The notes under the pieces were generated by a model. The model was not told the DNA's origin. It ran no database searches and worked only from the letters and a program-made list of their open reading frames with translations. Below, piece after piece: positions 28,657-36,981 of a DNA stretch of 64,000 nucleotides. The first letter of the stretch is position 1. Each line of letters starts with the position of its first letter. Source of the stretch: Aliiroseovarius pelagivivens (GTDB lineage Bacteria; Pseudomonadota; Alphaproteobacteria; Rhodobacterales; Rhodobacteraceae); NCBI RefSeq assembly GCF_900302485.1, contig NZ_OMOI01000002.1:248001-312000 (forward strand), in the 5' to 3' direction. Made by a program: the position numbers and the translations under genes.

Positions 28657-29037
28657 GTGAACGCAATCAGTATGGCCAAAACGGCCTATGCCCCTTCATC
28701 TCGCGCGGCGCTGCAAACGACCCGTGGCACCGAATACGAACTATTCGCACAGATCACACACCGTCTGGATCAGTACGCAAAGAAGGGAGCTTCAGGCTTT
28801 GCAGACCTGGCCCACGCCCTTCACGACAATCGAAAACTTTGGACGTTGCTTGCCGCAGATGTGGCCGAAGACATGAACGGCCTGCCCGCGGAACTACGCG
28901 CTCGCATCTTCTATTTGGCCGAATTCACCGCCGACTATACGCGTAAGATTCTCAGCGACGATGCCGATCCTTCAGTGCTGGTCGACATCAACACCGTCGT
29001 AATGCGTGGCCTTCGCCAAACCGGAGTAGCAGCATGA
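28657..29037 (+). CDS. flaF: Flagellar biosynthesis regulator FlaF
   Basis: 126 residues from GTG at 28657, with GGAAGGA upstream. The FlaF pattern 'EYELFAQITHRLDQYAKK' and 'NRKLWTLLAADVAEDMNGLP' is clear. In Caulobacter FlaF is needed for flagellin synthesis and secretion and opposes FlbT. Its stop overlaps the flbT start (ATGA), linking the two regulators. Confidence 0.92.
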   Translation: MNAISMAKTAYAPSSRAALQTTRGTEYELFAQITHRLDQYAKKGASGFADLAHALHDNRKLWTLLAADVAEDMNGLPAELRARIFYLAEFTADYTRKILSDDADPSVLVDINTVVMRGLRQTGVAA

Positions 29038-29438
29038 GTGGATTGGTCCTCAAACTCAGCCCGAAAGAACGTGTATTGATCAATGGAGCAGTCATCGAGA
29101 ATGGCGACCGGAGGTCACGGCTTTCCGTTGTTACACCGAACGCCAACATCCTGCGCCTGAAAGACGCCATCCACCCGGAGGAAGTAAATACCCCAGTTCG
29201 ACGCGTCTGCTATATTGCGCAACTGATCTTGTCTGGAGATGCCAAGAAAAATGATGGGCAGCTACAACTGCTGCGTGGGATTGAGCAACTTAGTCAGGTG
29301 CTTACCGATCCAGATAGCCGTACAATTCTGAGTACAGCCACCGGCGCGGTTCTGGATGACCAGTTCTATCAGGCACTCAAGCAACTCAGAACCTTGCTGC
29401 CACGTGAAGAGCGCCTTCTGTCGGCGCGTTTCGCATGA
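29034..29438 (+). CDS. flbT: Flagellar biosynthesis repressor FlbT
   Basis: 134 residues starting MSGLVLKLSPKERVLINGAV, the FlbT N terminus. The family pattern continues with 'SVVTPNANILRLKDAIHPEE' and 'VRRVCYIAQLILSGD'. In Caulobacter FlbT acts after transcription on flagellin mRNA. It is coupled at both ends by ATGA to flaF and to the DUF1217 gene. Confidence 0.93.
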   Translation: MSGLVLKLSPKERVLINGAVIENGDRRSRLSVVTPNANILRLKDAIHPEEVNTPVRRVCYIAQLILSGDAKKNDGQLQLLRGIEQLSQVLTDPDSRTILSTATGAVLDDQFYQALKQLRTLLPREERLLSARFA

Positions 29439-30229
29439 GCTTTCAGCCGGTCATACCGTTCAGCGGCGCGGCCGGCTGGGCCTTTTTACAGCGCACGAAA
29501 GATGTCCAACAAACGGCGTTTGAAAGTGGTGCGGTCCTTCAGCGCGACGTGCAGTACTTCCAAGAAACTATTGGTGAAATCACAACAGCTGAACAGCTGG
29601 TAAGCGATCGCCGGCTGCTCTCTGTCGCGCTAGGGGCCTATGGTCTGAGCGACGACATCAACAACACCTACTTCATCCGCAAAGTGCTGGAAGATGGGAC
29701 GCTTGATTCAGATGCTTTGGCCAACAAACTCTCGGATAAACGCTATTTAGAAATGGCAAAGGATTTTGGCTTTGGGGACTACAACATCCCACGCACCCAA
29801 ATTTCAGATTTCGGCACCAAGACAACCGAAGCGTACAAAGAACGGCAATTCGAAGTCGCCGTTGGCAATCAAAATCAGGATATGCGTCTAGCAATGAGCT
29901 TAGAACGCGACCTTGGAAATATTGTTGGTAAATCCACGTCAAATGCAGGCAAGTGGTATTCTGTCATGGGCAACCCACCATTGCGTCAAGTTTTTGAGAC
30001 CGCTTTGGGCCTACCGCCGTCCTTCGGCACCATCGATATCGATAAGCAACTAGAAGTCTTTCAAGAAAAATCCGAACGCTATTTCGGAGCGTCAACGGTT
30101 GATCAATTCTCAGAACCCGACCGGCTTGAAGAGCTTACACGTCTGTTTCTGGCCCGCTCGCAGATTGCGCAGGGAACAGCTGCGCTCAGCTCGAACTCGA
30201 TTGCATTGACCTTGTTGCAATACGCTTAA
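29435..30229 (+). CDS. DUF1217-family protein in the flagellar operon
   Basis: 264 residues. I recognise the DUF1217 pattern: 'GWAFLQRTKDVQQTAFESGA', 'YFQETIGEITTAEQLVSDRR', 'LSVALGAYGL', and C-terminal 'YFGASTVDQFSEPDRLEEL'. No signal peptide or membrane segment. Translationally coupled to flbT, so a role in filament or flagellin control, or as an exported structural protein, is likely. No function is established to my knowledge. It converges on fliI with one base between the stops. Confidence 0.8.
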   Translation: MSFQPVIPFSGAAGWAFLQRTKDVQQTAFESGAVLQRDVQYFQETIGEITTAEQLVSDRRLLSVALGAYGLSDDINNTYFIRKVLEDGTLDSDALANKLSDKRYLEMAKDFGFGDYNIPRTQISDFGTKTTEAYKERQFEVAVGNQNQDMRLAMSLERDLGNIVGKSTSNAGKWYSVMGNPPLRQVFETALGLPPSFGTIDIDKQLEVFQEKSERYFGASTVDQFSEPDRLEELTRLFLARSQIAQGTAALSSNSIALTLLQYA

Positions 30230-30230
30230 C

Positions 30231-31556
30231 CTACTTGGCACCTTTCTCTAGGCACTGGGCCAACCGCTCGAAACTGGAGCGCGTATTCACCACCTCGGGT
30301 GCAGCAAGAAACCCGTCGATTTTCGGCCAGGCTTCGACGGCATGATCCAGCAGTGCATCTGATCCAGCCGAATAGAGCCCCGCTTGGATCATCATTTCAG
30401 ACCGGTCATACAGCCCCAATAGCTGACGCCCCTCCAGAATAAATGCATTCTCTTCGTCGGAAGCAGCTTCGGGGAGCGCACGCGATACCGACCGCAGAAC
30501 ATCAATTGCTGGAAATCGCCCGCGTTCAGCGATTTGTCGATCCAACACGACATGACCATCAAGGACCCCACGCAGAATGTCCGCCACCGGCTCTTCCATA
30601 TCCGACCCTGCCACAAGAACCGAAAACACGGCCGTGATGTCACCGGTTTGACCGACGCCGGGGCCGGCCCGTTCACAAAGTGAGGTAATTTGCTGTGTTG
30701 TGGACGGAGGAAAGCCACGTAGATTTCCGTTCTCGCCCGACGCAAGCGCGATCTCACGATGCGCCTCGGCAAATCGTGTAACGCTGTCGGCCAGAAACAG
30801 TACCTGTCGCCCCAGATCTCGGAAATGCTCGGCCACCGACATTGCCATCCACGCACATCTCCGCCGCATCATCGGCGATTGGTCTGATGTCGCGGCGACG
30901 ACAACGGCTCGTTTCATCCCTTGCTCGCCCAAGACACGTTCAACAAACTCACGCACTTCACGCCCGCGCTCGCCGATCAGCGCGATCACGACCACATCCG
31001 CATGCACGCCACGCGCGAGCTTGGCGAGCAATGTTGATTTCCCAACCCCGGAGCCTGCAAAAAGTCCGATCCGCTGCCCAGAAACAATTGGAAGAAAAGT
31101 ATTGAACACGGTCATTCCTGTCTCAAGCCGGTTACCCAAAGGGCGGCGCGCGGTCGGGTTTGGAACCTCGCCCTTCAACGCACGCGCATGCGTCCCATGC
31201 AGGATCGGCTGCCCATCCAGACTTTGCCCCAACGGATCCACTACACGCCCGATCCAACTGTCATCTGGGGCAATACTGGTTCCGCCTAACAACACGACCT
31301 CATCCCCGATCTGAAGCCCTGCGCAGTCTCCATCTGGTAGGACCGAAATGTTCCCACCCGACAGCCCCAAAACCTCGCCCATGCGGGGGTCACCCGAACG
31401 CGGATGGATTTGCACCAGATCCGCCTGGGCCGCGATTTTCGCAAGCCCGGACACCTGGACCATACCCTGCCGAATGTGAGTCACGCGCCCGATATGACGA
31501 ACGACCTGCAGTGATGTAACCGCTGCGGACACTTGCTCGAACCCAACATTTTGCAT
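30231..31556 (-). CDS. fliI: Flagellum-specific ATPase FliI
   Basis: 441 residues from ATG at 31556 (MQNVGFEQVSAAVTSLQVVR); AGGAG lies seven bases upstream, whereas a much longer reading frame start would not fit the family. Walker A 'GLFAGSGVGKSTLLAKLARG' and Walker B 'QVLFLADSVTRFAEAHREIA' are intact. Drives export of flagellar subunits with FliH, which is not seen next to it. Divergent from flgB. Confidence 0.95.
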   Translation of the reverse strand: MQNVGFEQVSAAVTSLQVVRHIGRVTHIRQGMVQVSGLAKIAAQADLVQIHPRSGDPRMGEVLGLSGGNISVLPDGDCAGLQIGDEVVLLGGTSIAPDDSWIGRVVDPLGQSLDGQPILHGTHARALKGEVPNPTARRPLGNRLETGMTVFNTFLPIVSGQRIGLFAGSGVGKSTLLAKLARGVHADVVVIALIGERGREVREFVERVLGEQGMKRAVVVAATSDQSPMMRRRCAWMAMSVAEHFRDLGRQVLFLADSVTRFAEAHREIALASGENGNLRGFPPSTTQQITSLCERAGPGVGQTGDITAVFSVLVAGSDMEEPVADILRGVLDGHVVLDRQIAERGRFPAIDVLRSVSRALPEAASDEENAFILEGRQLLGLYDRSEMMIQAGLYSAGSDALLDHAVEAWPKIDGFLAAPEVVNTRSSFERLAQCLEKGAK

Positions 31557-31605
31557 CGGCATTCTCCTAAAATTTTCGTTGAAACTGTTTATAAAGGAAT
31601 CAGGG

Positions 31606-31620
31606 TTAAGCCTTGGTTGA
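31606..31620 (+). promoter_or_regulatory. Possible CtrA site TTAA-N7-TTGA
   Basis: TTAAGCCTTGGTTGA differs by one base from the CtrA consensus TTAA-N7-TTAA. It lies 24 bases before flgB in the fliI-flgB gap. CtrA controls flagellar genes in Rhodobacterales. Confidence 0.4.
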
Positions 31621-31643
31621 AGCCAATCGAGGGAGAAGCCCCG

Positions 31644-32036
31644 ATGTTTGATAAATTGACCATTTTTGCCAAGGCAAATGACCTTGCGCTCCATGCTGCG
31701 GCACGGCAGTCCGTCATCGCGCAGAACGTGGCGAATGCGGATACACCAGGGTATCGCGCCCGCGACGTCGCCCCGTTTGCTGAAACATATCAACCCGACC
31801 GGACAGACCAGATGCGCGCCACGCGCAGCGGGCATTTCGGTGCAGGTTTGGCAACAACGCCCGTCGCAGAAGACAATGTCGTTTATCGCGCGGGTGCGAC
31901 GTCACCCAACGGGAACTCGGTGTCGCTTGAGACCGAGATGATGATGGCAGCCGAAGCCAAACGGGATCACGACATGGCGCTGGCCGTCTATAAATCAACG
32001 CTGGGCATTGTGCGCAGCTCGTTGGGGCGGAGGTAA
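31644..32036 (+). CDS. flgB: Flagellar basal-body rod protein FlgB
   Basis: 130 residues from ATG at 31644 (MFDKLTIFAKANDLALHAAA), with GGGAG upstream. It has the rod-protein N-terminal motif 'RQSVIAQNVANADTPGYRAR' and the C-terminal helix. Proximal rod subunit. First gene of the nine-gene plus-strand run to fliL; a longer frame to 31533 would overlap fliI and is unlikely. Confidence 0.93.
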   Translation: MFDKLTIFAKANDLALHAAARQSVIAQNVANADTPGYRARDVAPFAETYQPDRTDQMRATRSGHFGAGLATTPVAEDNVVYRAGATSPNGNSVSLETEMMMAAEAKRDHDMALAVYKSTLGIVRSSLGRR

Positions 32037-32042
32037 CGGGTC

Positions 32043-32435
32043 ATGAGTGATCTTCGCAATTCGGTCGCCGCAGCCGCATCAGGCATGAAGAGCCAGGCCA
32101 ATCGCCTGCGCCATGTGTCTGAAAACATCGCAAATGTGGATACGCCAGGCTATCGCAGAAAGATGGTCAGCTTTCAGGCCGCCCTTGAAGGTGGGCGCCA
32201 AACCGGTCTGGTTGAAACCGGGCGTATCCAATTGGACAAGTCCGCCCTGCCCAGCATCTATGACCCCTCGCATCCGCTTGCTGATGAAAGCGGTCATTAT
32301 CAAGGATCCAACGTGGACTTGGTGATCGAGATCGCGGACGCCCGTGAGGCGCAGCGAAGCTATGAGGCCAATCTGAAAATGTTCGACCAGTCGCGCCAGA
32401 TGTCGCGCGGGCTGTTGGATTTGCTGCGCCGGTAG
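32043..32435 (+). CDS. flgC: Flagellar basal-body rod protein FlgC
   Basis: 130 residues. The rod motif 'VSENIANVDTPGYRRK' and the C-terminal 'AREAQRSYEANLKMFDQSR' are characteristic. Starts six bases after flgB. Rod subunit in the periplasm, exported without a signal peptide. Confidence 0.95.
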   Translation: MSDLRNSVAAAASGMKSQANRLRHVSENIANVDTPGYRRKMVSFQAALEGGRQTGLVETGRIQLDKSALPSIYDPSHPLADESGHYQGSNVDLVIEIADAREAQRSYEANLKMFDQSRQMSRGLLDLLRR

Positions 32436-32446
32436 GAGGATAGATT

Positions 32447-32737
32447 ATGGATATTCGTGCATCACTCGCGTCGCAACAATATGCGGCCTCGCGTCAGGCG
32501 GCTCAGCCGACTTCAAATAATGAACAAAAAGTGAACAGCTTTACAGGTGTCGCACAAGACTTTGCGCAGACCCTGCAAAACGGGGAACAAACCGCAATGG
32601 CCGCCCTGTCTGGCGATGCGGATCCTCATGCTTTGGTGCAGGCGTTGGCCCAAACGGAACTAGCCGTCGAAACCGCAGTGACCGTCCGTGACAAGGTGGT
32701 CGAAGCCTATCAGGAAATTCTAAGGATGCCGGTCTGA
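32447..32737 (+). CDS. fliE: Flagellar hook-basal body protein FliE
   Basis: 96 residues with the FliE C terminus 'AQTELAVETAVTVRDKVVEA' followed by YQEILRMPV. Joins the MS ring to the rod. GGAGGA precedes the start, and the stop overlaps fliQ. Confidence 0.93.
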   Translation: MDIRASLASQQYAASRQAAQPTSNNEQKVNSFTGVAQDFAQTLQNGEQTAMAALSGDADPHALVQALAQTELAVETAVTVRDKVVEAYQEILRMPV

Positions 32738-33006
32738 TGATGGACGAGATTGTATTCTATGACACGTTGCGCGCGGGGCTTTGGGACGCGGTCCTGATCT
32801 CGCTTCCCATTCTGTCGGTTGCGCTGATTGCCGGCCTGATCGTTGGCTTGTTCCAAGCTCTGACCTCGATCCAAGAGATGACCCTGACTTTCGTGCCCAA
32901 GCTTGTGGCCATTCTGGTCGTCTTCTGGGGCAGCATGGGTTTCATGACTGAAACGCTGGTCAGCTTCTTTCAACTGCGCGTCGTTCCCTTGATTGCAGGA
33001 GGGTGA
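32737..33006 (+). CDS. fliQ: Flagellar export protein FliQ
   Basis: 89 residues with two membrane segments, 'AVLISLPILSVALIAGLIVG' and a second at 'LVAILVVFWGSMGFMTETLV', and the linking 'FQALTSIQEMTLTFVPK' loop typical of FliQ. Part of the export gate with FliP and FliR, which are not in this cluster. A second ATG at 32740 is equally possible. Confidence 0.94.
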   Translation: MMDEIVFYDTLRAGLWDAVLISLPILSVALIAGLIVGLFQALTSIQEMTLTFVPKLVAILVVFWGSMGFMTETLVSFFQLRVVPLIAGG

Positions 33007-33007
33007 A

Positions 33008-33727
33008 GTGGACAATATCGGCTATACATCCCTGACACGGCAATCTGGCTTGATGCGCGAGATGCAAAGCATCGCCAACAACATTGCCAATGCTTCGACC
33101 ACCGGATTTCGGCGTGAAGGTGTGATCTTCTCCGAGTATATTCACGCGCTGGATCGAAAAGACCCTTCTCTGTCCATGGCGACCGCTAACACGCGTGCAT
33201 TGAACCTAGAGCAGGGTGCGCTAACCCAAACCGGCGGCACATTCGACTTCGCCATCGAGGGCGATGGGTTCTTTTTACTCGACGGACCGACCGGACAGTT
33301 TCTAACGCGCGCGGGTGTCTTCACTCCATCGGCTGAAGGCGAGCTTGTGACCCCCGACGGATATCGCCTGTTGGATGGTGGCGGGTCCCCCGTGTTCATT
33401 CCACCGGACGCCAAAGCCGTATCGATGTCTGCAGATGGGACGCTGTCAGAAGGTGGACGGGCGTTGGCCTTGATCGGGCTGTTTTCCCCAGTGGACCAAA
33501 CTGACCTTCAGCACCGTGACGGCGTCCGGTTCGAAGCCCCTGGCGGGGTCGAACCAGCCCTGACTGAAGCCACGATTCTGCAGGGGTTTGTCGAGGGGTC
33601 CAACGTCGATCCCATCGCAGAAATCGCCCGCATGATTGAAGTCCAGCGAAGCTATGAGTTGGGCCAAAAATTCATGGAGAAAGAGGATGAACGCATCCGC
33701 TCGGTCACCAAAACGGTCATCGGATAA
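33008..33727 (+). CDS. flgF: Flagellar basal-body rod protein FlgF
   Basis: 239 residues from GTG at 33008 with AGGAGG just upstream; an ATG at 32993 lies inside fliQ. It has the rod motif 'MQSIANNIANASTTGFRREG', the central 'FDFAIEGDGFFLLDGPTG', and C-terminal 'IARMIEVQRSYELGQKFM'. Distal rod subunit, followed by flgG as usual. Confidence 0.94.
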   Translation: MDNIGYTSLTRQSGLMREMQSIANNIANASTTGFRREGVIFSEYIHALDRKDPSLSMATANTRALNLEQGALTQTGGTFDFAIEGDGFFLLDGPTGQFLTRAGVFTPSAEGELVTPDGYRLLDGGGSPVFIPPDAKAVSMSADGTLSEGGRALALIGLFSPVDQTDLQHRDGVRFEAPGGVEPALTEATILQGFVEGSNVDPIAEIARMIEVQRSYELGQKFMEKEDERIRSVTKTVIG

Positions 33728-33739
33728 CAGGAGGCCCAA

Positions 33740-34525
33740 ATGCGCGCTTTGAACATTGCAGCTACCGGGATGTTGGCCCAGCAAATGCGGGTCGAGACGA
33801 TCTCGAACAACCTCGCGAACATGTCGACCACCGGCTACAACACCCGCCGGGCCGAGTTCGCCGACCTGCATTATCAGCAGGCCACACGGGCGGGTACGAT
33901 CAATGCCGCAGACGGTACCGTTCTTCCCACCGGTGTCCAGCTTGGGCTGGGGGTTCGCCCAACCTCGGTCACGATGATGGTGCAGCAGGGTACCCTGGCG
34001 CAGACCGGCGGCGACCTAGATCTTGCGATCGAGGGGCGCGGCTATTTGGAAGTCACCCTGCCCTCGGGCGCGTCAGGCTATACCCGTGACGGCGGACTGA
34101 AACTGTCTGGGGATGGGCTGATCGTGACCTCGGACGGCTATTCGGTCGCTCCGGAAATCACAGTTCCTAGCGATGCACGCCAAATCTCGATCAACGCAGA
34201 TGGCGAGGTCTACGCCTATTTCGACAACACGGTCGAACCCGAACTTTTGGGCGCATTCACCTTGGCCAGCTTTACCAATGACAAGGGGCTTGAAGCGATC
34301 GGGTCGAACCTGTTTCGTGAAACACCCGCGTCTGGCCCAGCCTTTGTCGGCGCCCCCGGCGAGGATGGGCGCGGCACACTTCGCCAGGGCTATCTAGAGA
34401 ACAGCTCGGTCGATGCTGTGCGCGAGATCACCGAGCTGATCGCTGCCCAGCGAGGGTACGAGTTGAACTCGAAAGTCATCACTGCGGCTGACCAGATGCT
34501 TGCAGCAACCACGCAGGTACGCTGA
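33740..34525 (+). CDS. flgG: Flagellar distal rod protein FlgG
   Basis: 261 residues, the normal FlgG length. Motifs: 'ISNNLANMSTTGYNTRRAEF', 'DLDLAIEGRGYLEVTLPSG' and 'VREITELIAAQRGYELNSKV'. GAGG precedes the start. The stop overlaps flgA by one base (TGATG). Confidence 0.97.
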   Translation: MRALNIAATGMLAQQMRVETISNNLANMSTTGYNTRRAEFADLHYQQATRAGTINAADGTVLPTGVQLGLGVRPTSVTMMVQQGTLAQTGGDLDLAIEGRGYLEVTLPSGASGYTRDGGLKLSGDGLIVTSDGYSVAPEITVPSDARQISINADGEVYAYFDNTVEPELLGAFTLASFTNDKGLEAIGSNLFRETPASGPAFVGAPGEDGRGTLRQGYLENSSVDAVREITELIAAQRGYELNSKVITAADQMLAATTQVR

Positions 34526-34959
34526 TGAAACGGTTTCTGACATTCCTTCTAGTTGGGGTCGCCATACCGGCTGCGGCAGATACCGTCGTCGCCGCCAAGA
34601 ACCTGCGTCCTGGCATGATCGTATCAACGCAAGACGTAAAGCTGATCGACACCCACATCGCAGGAGGCTTTCAGCTGCTCGAAGACGTCGTTGGGCAAGA
34701 GGCGCGCGTAGTGCTCTATGCAGGTCGCCCGATTCTACCGAACAACATCGGCCCGCCTGCATTGATCGACCGGAATCAAATCGTGACACTGATCTACCAG
34801 GCCGGCCCGATGACCATCCTGGCTGAAGGGCGCAGCCTTGGACGTGGCGCAGTCGGAGACCGGGTACGTGTGATGAACCTGTCATCGCGCACCACGATCA
34901 CCGGCTCGGTTTCAGCCAATGGCGACGTCATCGTCTCGAACGCTCACAATCATTTTTAA
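34525..34959 (+). CDS. flgA: Flagellar P-ring chaperone FlgA
   Basis: 144 residues with a Sec signal peptide (MKRFLTFLLVGVAIPAAA). The SAF-type C-terminal part is present: 'NLRPGMIVSTQDVKL', 'ARVVLYAGRPILPNN' and 'VGDRVRVMNLSSRTTITGSV'. Shorter than enteric FlgA, as in many alphaproteobacteria. Assists assembly of the P ring (FlgI), whose gene is not in the window. Confidence 0.9.
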   Translation: MKRFLTFLLVGVAIPAAADTVVAAKNLRPGMIVSTQDVKLIDTHIAGGFQLLEDVVGQEARVVLYAGRPILPNNIGPPALIDRNQIVTLIYQAGPMTILAEGRSLGRGAVGDRVRVMNLSSRTTITGSVSANGDVIVSNAHNHF

Positions 34960-34971
34960 CAAGGAAATCCC

Positions 34972-35700
34972 ATGCGCTTGACCCTGCCTATTCTGATCTT
35001 GTCCATGATGGTTGCCGCTTGTTCCCGCGTGGATAACATCGGCAAAGCCCCCGAGCTGAATCCCGTAGAAATGAGTGCGGAACACCACGCAATGAGCGCC
35101 TCGGCGTTGCCGCAAGACATTCCACCGCAGGGCACTGTGGATCGCTCGTCCCTGTGGAGTGGTGGGCGCCAATCGCTGCTCGGGGATCGACGCGCCCAGC
35201 AATCGGGCGACATCCTGACCGTGGTTATCAAAATTGATGATCGCGCCGAGTTTTCCAACAGCTCAGCCCGCGCGCGCGGTGCATCCGACGACATGAGCCT
35301 TCCAAACCTATTTGGGATCCCGCAAGCCGTCGACAACAGATTGCCCGAGGGCGCGTCGATGGCAAATGCGGTCGGATTGTCGTCGAGCAGTTCGTTCAAC
35401 GGCAATGGATCAGTCAAGCGCAACGAGAAGCTGGAACTGCGCGTGGCAGCGACTGTTCTGGGAACGCTGCCCAATGGTGTTTTGCAGATCCAGGGCACGC
35501 AAGAGGTTCGTGTGAACTTCGAATTGCGCGAGCTTTTGGTTACCGGGTTCGTGCGACCTGAAGATATCTCGCGCCAGAATGAGATTCCGTACGACAAGAT
35601 CGCATCGGCCCGCATTTCCTATGGTGGTCGCGGCCAGATCAGCGACGTCCAACAGCCAAGATATGGCCAGCAAGCCGCTGACATCATTCTTCCGTTTTAA
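34972..35700 (+). CDS. flgH: Flagellar L-ring lipoprotein FlgH
   Basis: 242 residues with a lipoprotein signal ending MVAAC, modified cysteine at about residue 17. FlgH motifs: 'GGRQSLLGDRRAQQSGDILT', 'LELRVAATVLGTLPNGVLQI' and 'TGFVRPEDISRQNEIPYDKI'. Forms the outer-membrane bushing. Confidence 0.96.
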   Translation: MRLTLPILILSMMVAACSRVDNIGKAPELNPVEMSAEHHAMSASALPQDIPPQGTVDRSSLWSGGRQSLLGDRRAQQSGDILTVVIKIDDRAEFSNSSARARGASDDMSLPNLFGIPQAVDNRLPEGASMANAVGLSSSSSFNGNGSVKRNEKLELRVAATVLGTLPNGVLQIQGTQEVRVNFELRELLVTGFVRPEDISRQNEIPYDKIASARISYGGRGQISDVQQPRYGQQAADIILPF

Positions 35701-35711
35701 AGGGGGCTAAT

Positions 35712-36203
35712 ATGGGCAAGCTCATCCCAATCATTCTGGCCCTGATCGGGCTTGGGGTCGGCGCAGGGGCAGGCATGATGCTTCAGCCTGACCCCGAACC
35801 CGTCGTGATGAACCCCTGCGGTGACGCGGGCACCATCGCGCAGGTAGACACCAAAGACACAGCCGAGGATGACCCCACGGACACAGAGTTCGTGAAGATC
35901 AACAACCAGTTCGTCATACCTGTCGTCGCCGATGGCAATATCTCGTCCTTGGTGGTGATGTCTCTGAATATCGAGGTCGATCTGGGCGGGCGTGAAACTG
36001 TTTACCAACGCGAACCCAAACTGCGCGACGAGTTCCTTCAAGTGATGTTCAGTCACGCCAACACGGGTGGGTTTGACGGCGTATTCACGCAGTCAAGCCG
36101 CTTGGACCCTCTGCGCGCAGCCTTGCTTGAGGTCGCGCAATCCATATTGGGGCCAACGGTGAAGGATGTGCTGGTCACAAACATCGTGCGTCAGGACACC
36201 TGA
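35712..36203 (+). CDS. fliL: Flagellar basal body-associated protein FliL
   Basis: 163 residues with one N-terminal membrane segment (LIPIILALIGLGVGAGAGMM) and a periplasmic FliL domain ('FVIPVVADGNISSLVVMSLN'). Supports stator function. Last gene of the flagellar run; motA, motB, fliF, fliG and flhA do not follow. Confidence 0.85.
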   Translation: MGKLIPIILALIGLGVGAGAGMMLQPDPEPVVMNPCGDAGTIAQVDTKDTAEDDPTDTEFVKINNQFVIPVVADGNISSLVVMSLNIEVDLGGRETVYQREPKLRDEFLQVMFSHANTGGFDGVFTQSSRLDPLRAALLEVAQSILGPTVKDVLVTNIVRQDT

Positions 36204-36241
36204 GTTCCGCGCGACATAGATGGCCGAAGCTGAAGAACCGT

Positions 36242-36255
36242 TTGAAGCACTTCAA
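36242..36255. promoter_or_regulatory. Palindrome TTGAAGCACTTCAA before the GntR gene
   Basis: A perfect six-base inverted repeat with a two-base spacer lies 45 bases before the regulator start. It could be the operator for autoregulation. Confidence 0.35.
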
Positions 36256-36300
36256 CCCACCAAGCGATGTTGTTAGTCTGCCCATAAGGGAGACCAGTGA

Positions 36301-36954
36301 ATGCAGTTGAAATCCGTGGATGTGTCAAAGACCGCATCAGCCACCACCATTATTTTCGAGGCGATGAAACAGGCCATCGTCGAGGGTGAATTGGAGGATG
36401 GCACCCCGTTGCGGCAAGATGAGATTGCGAAGATGTTCAACACCTCGCGCATCCCGGTTCGTGAAGCCATTTTGAAGCTGGAAGAACACGGGTTGGTGAC
36501 ATCGCAGCGCTATAAGGGGGCTGTTGTCTCGTCGCTGTCGCAGGACGAAGTGCGCGAAATCTTTGATTTCCGAGCCCTGTTGGAACCGCATGTCATTGCG
36601 CAAGCCGTTCCGAAGATGGACGCCGAGACACTGCGCATTGCCCGCGGGCACTATGAAGCACTGGCATCGTCGAACGATTCCTCGGAATGGGGCGATCTGA
36701 ACCGGAAATTTCATGCGACGCATTATGCCGCCAGTGGCCTGACCTATCATCTGGCTGCCATCGACAACGCCCTGAACCGGATCGACCGCTATCTACGTGC
36801 GCGCATCATGATGGATGATGGCATGATCCGCGCCAACAACGATCACCTTATGATTCAGGAAGCGTGCGAGGCCGGTGACGCAGAAAAAGCGGCCGAGCTG
36901 ACGCTGACCCATATCGAAGAGGCCCGAGACAAGCTGCTGGCCTATCTCAAGTAA
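36301..36954 (+). CDS. GntR-family regulator with FCD domain
   Basis: 217 residues. N-terminal winged helix ('EGELEDGTPLRQDEIAKMFN' and 'TSRIPVREAILKLEEHGLV') and a helical FCD effector domain ('FDFRALLEPHVIAQAVPKMD' and the His-containing 'LNRKFHATHYAAS'), which often binds a carboxylate through a metal. GGGAG precedes the ATG. It converges on the FAH/phosphodiesterase/ABC cluster and is the likely local regulator. Confidence 0.9.
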   Translation: MQLKSVDVSKTASATTIIFEAMKQAIVEGELEDGTPLRQDEIAKMFNTSRIPVREAILKLEEHGLVTSQRYKGAVVSSLSQDEVREIFDFRALLEPHVIAQAVPKMDAETLRIARGHYEALASSNDSSEWGDLNRKFHATHYAASGLTYHLAAIDNALNRIDRYLRARIMMDDGMIRANNDHLMIQEACEAGDAEKAAELTLTHIEEARDKLLAYLK

Positions 36955-36981
36955 GCTGCGACAACGTCCAAAAGACCAATT

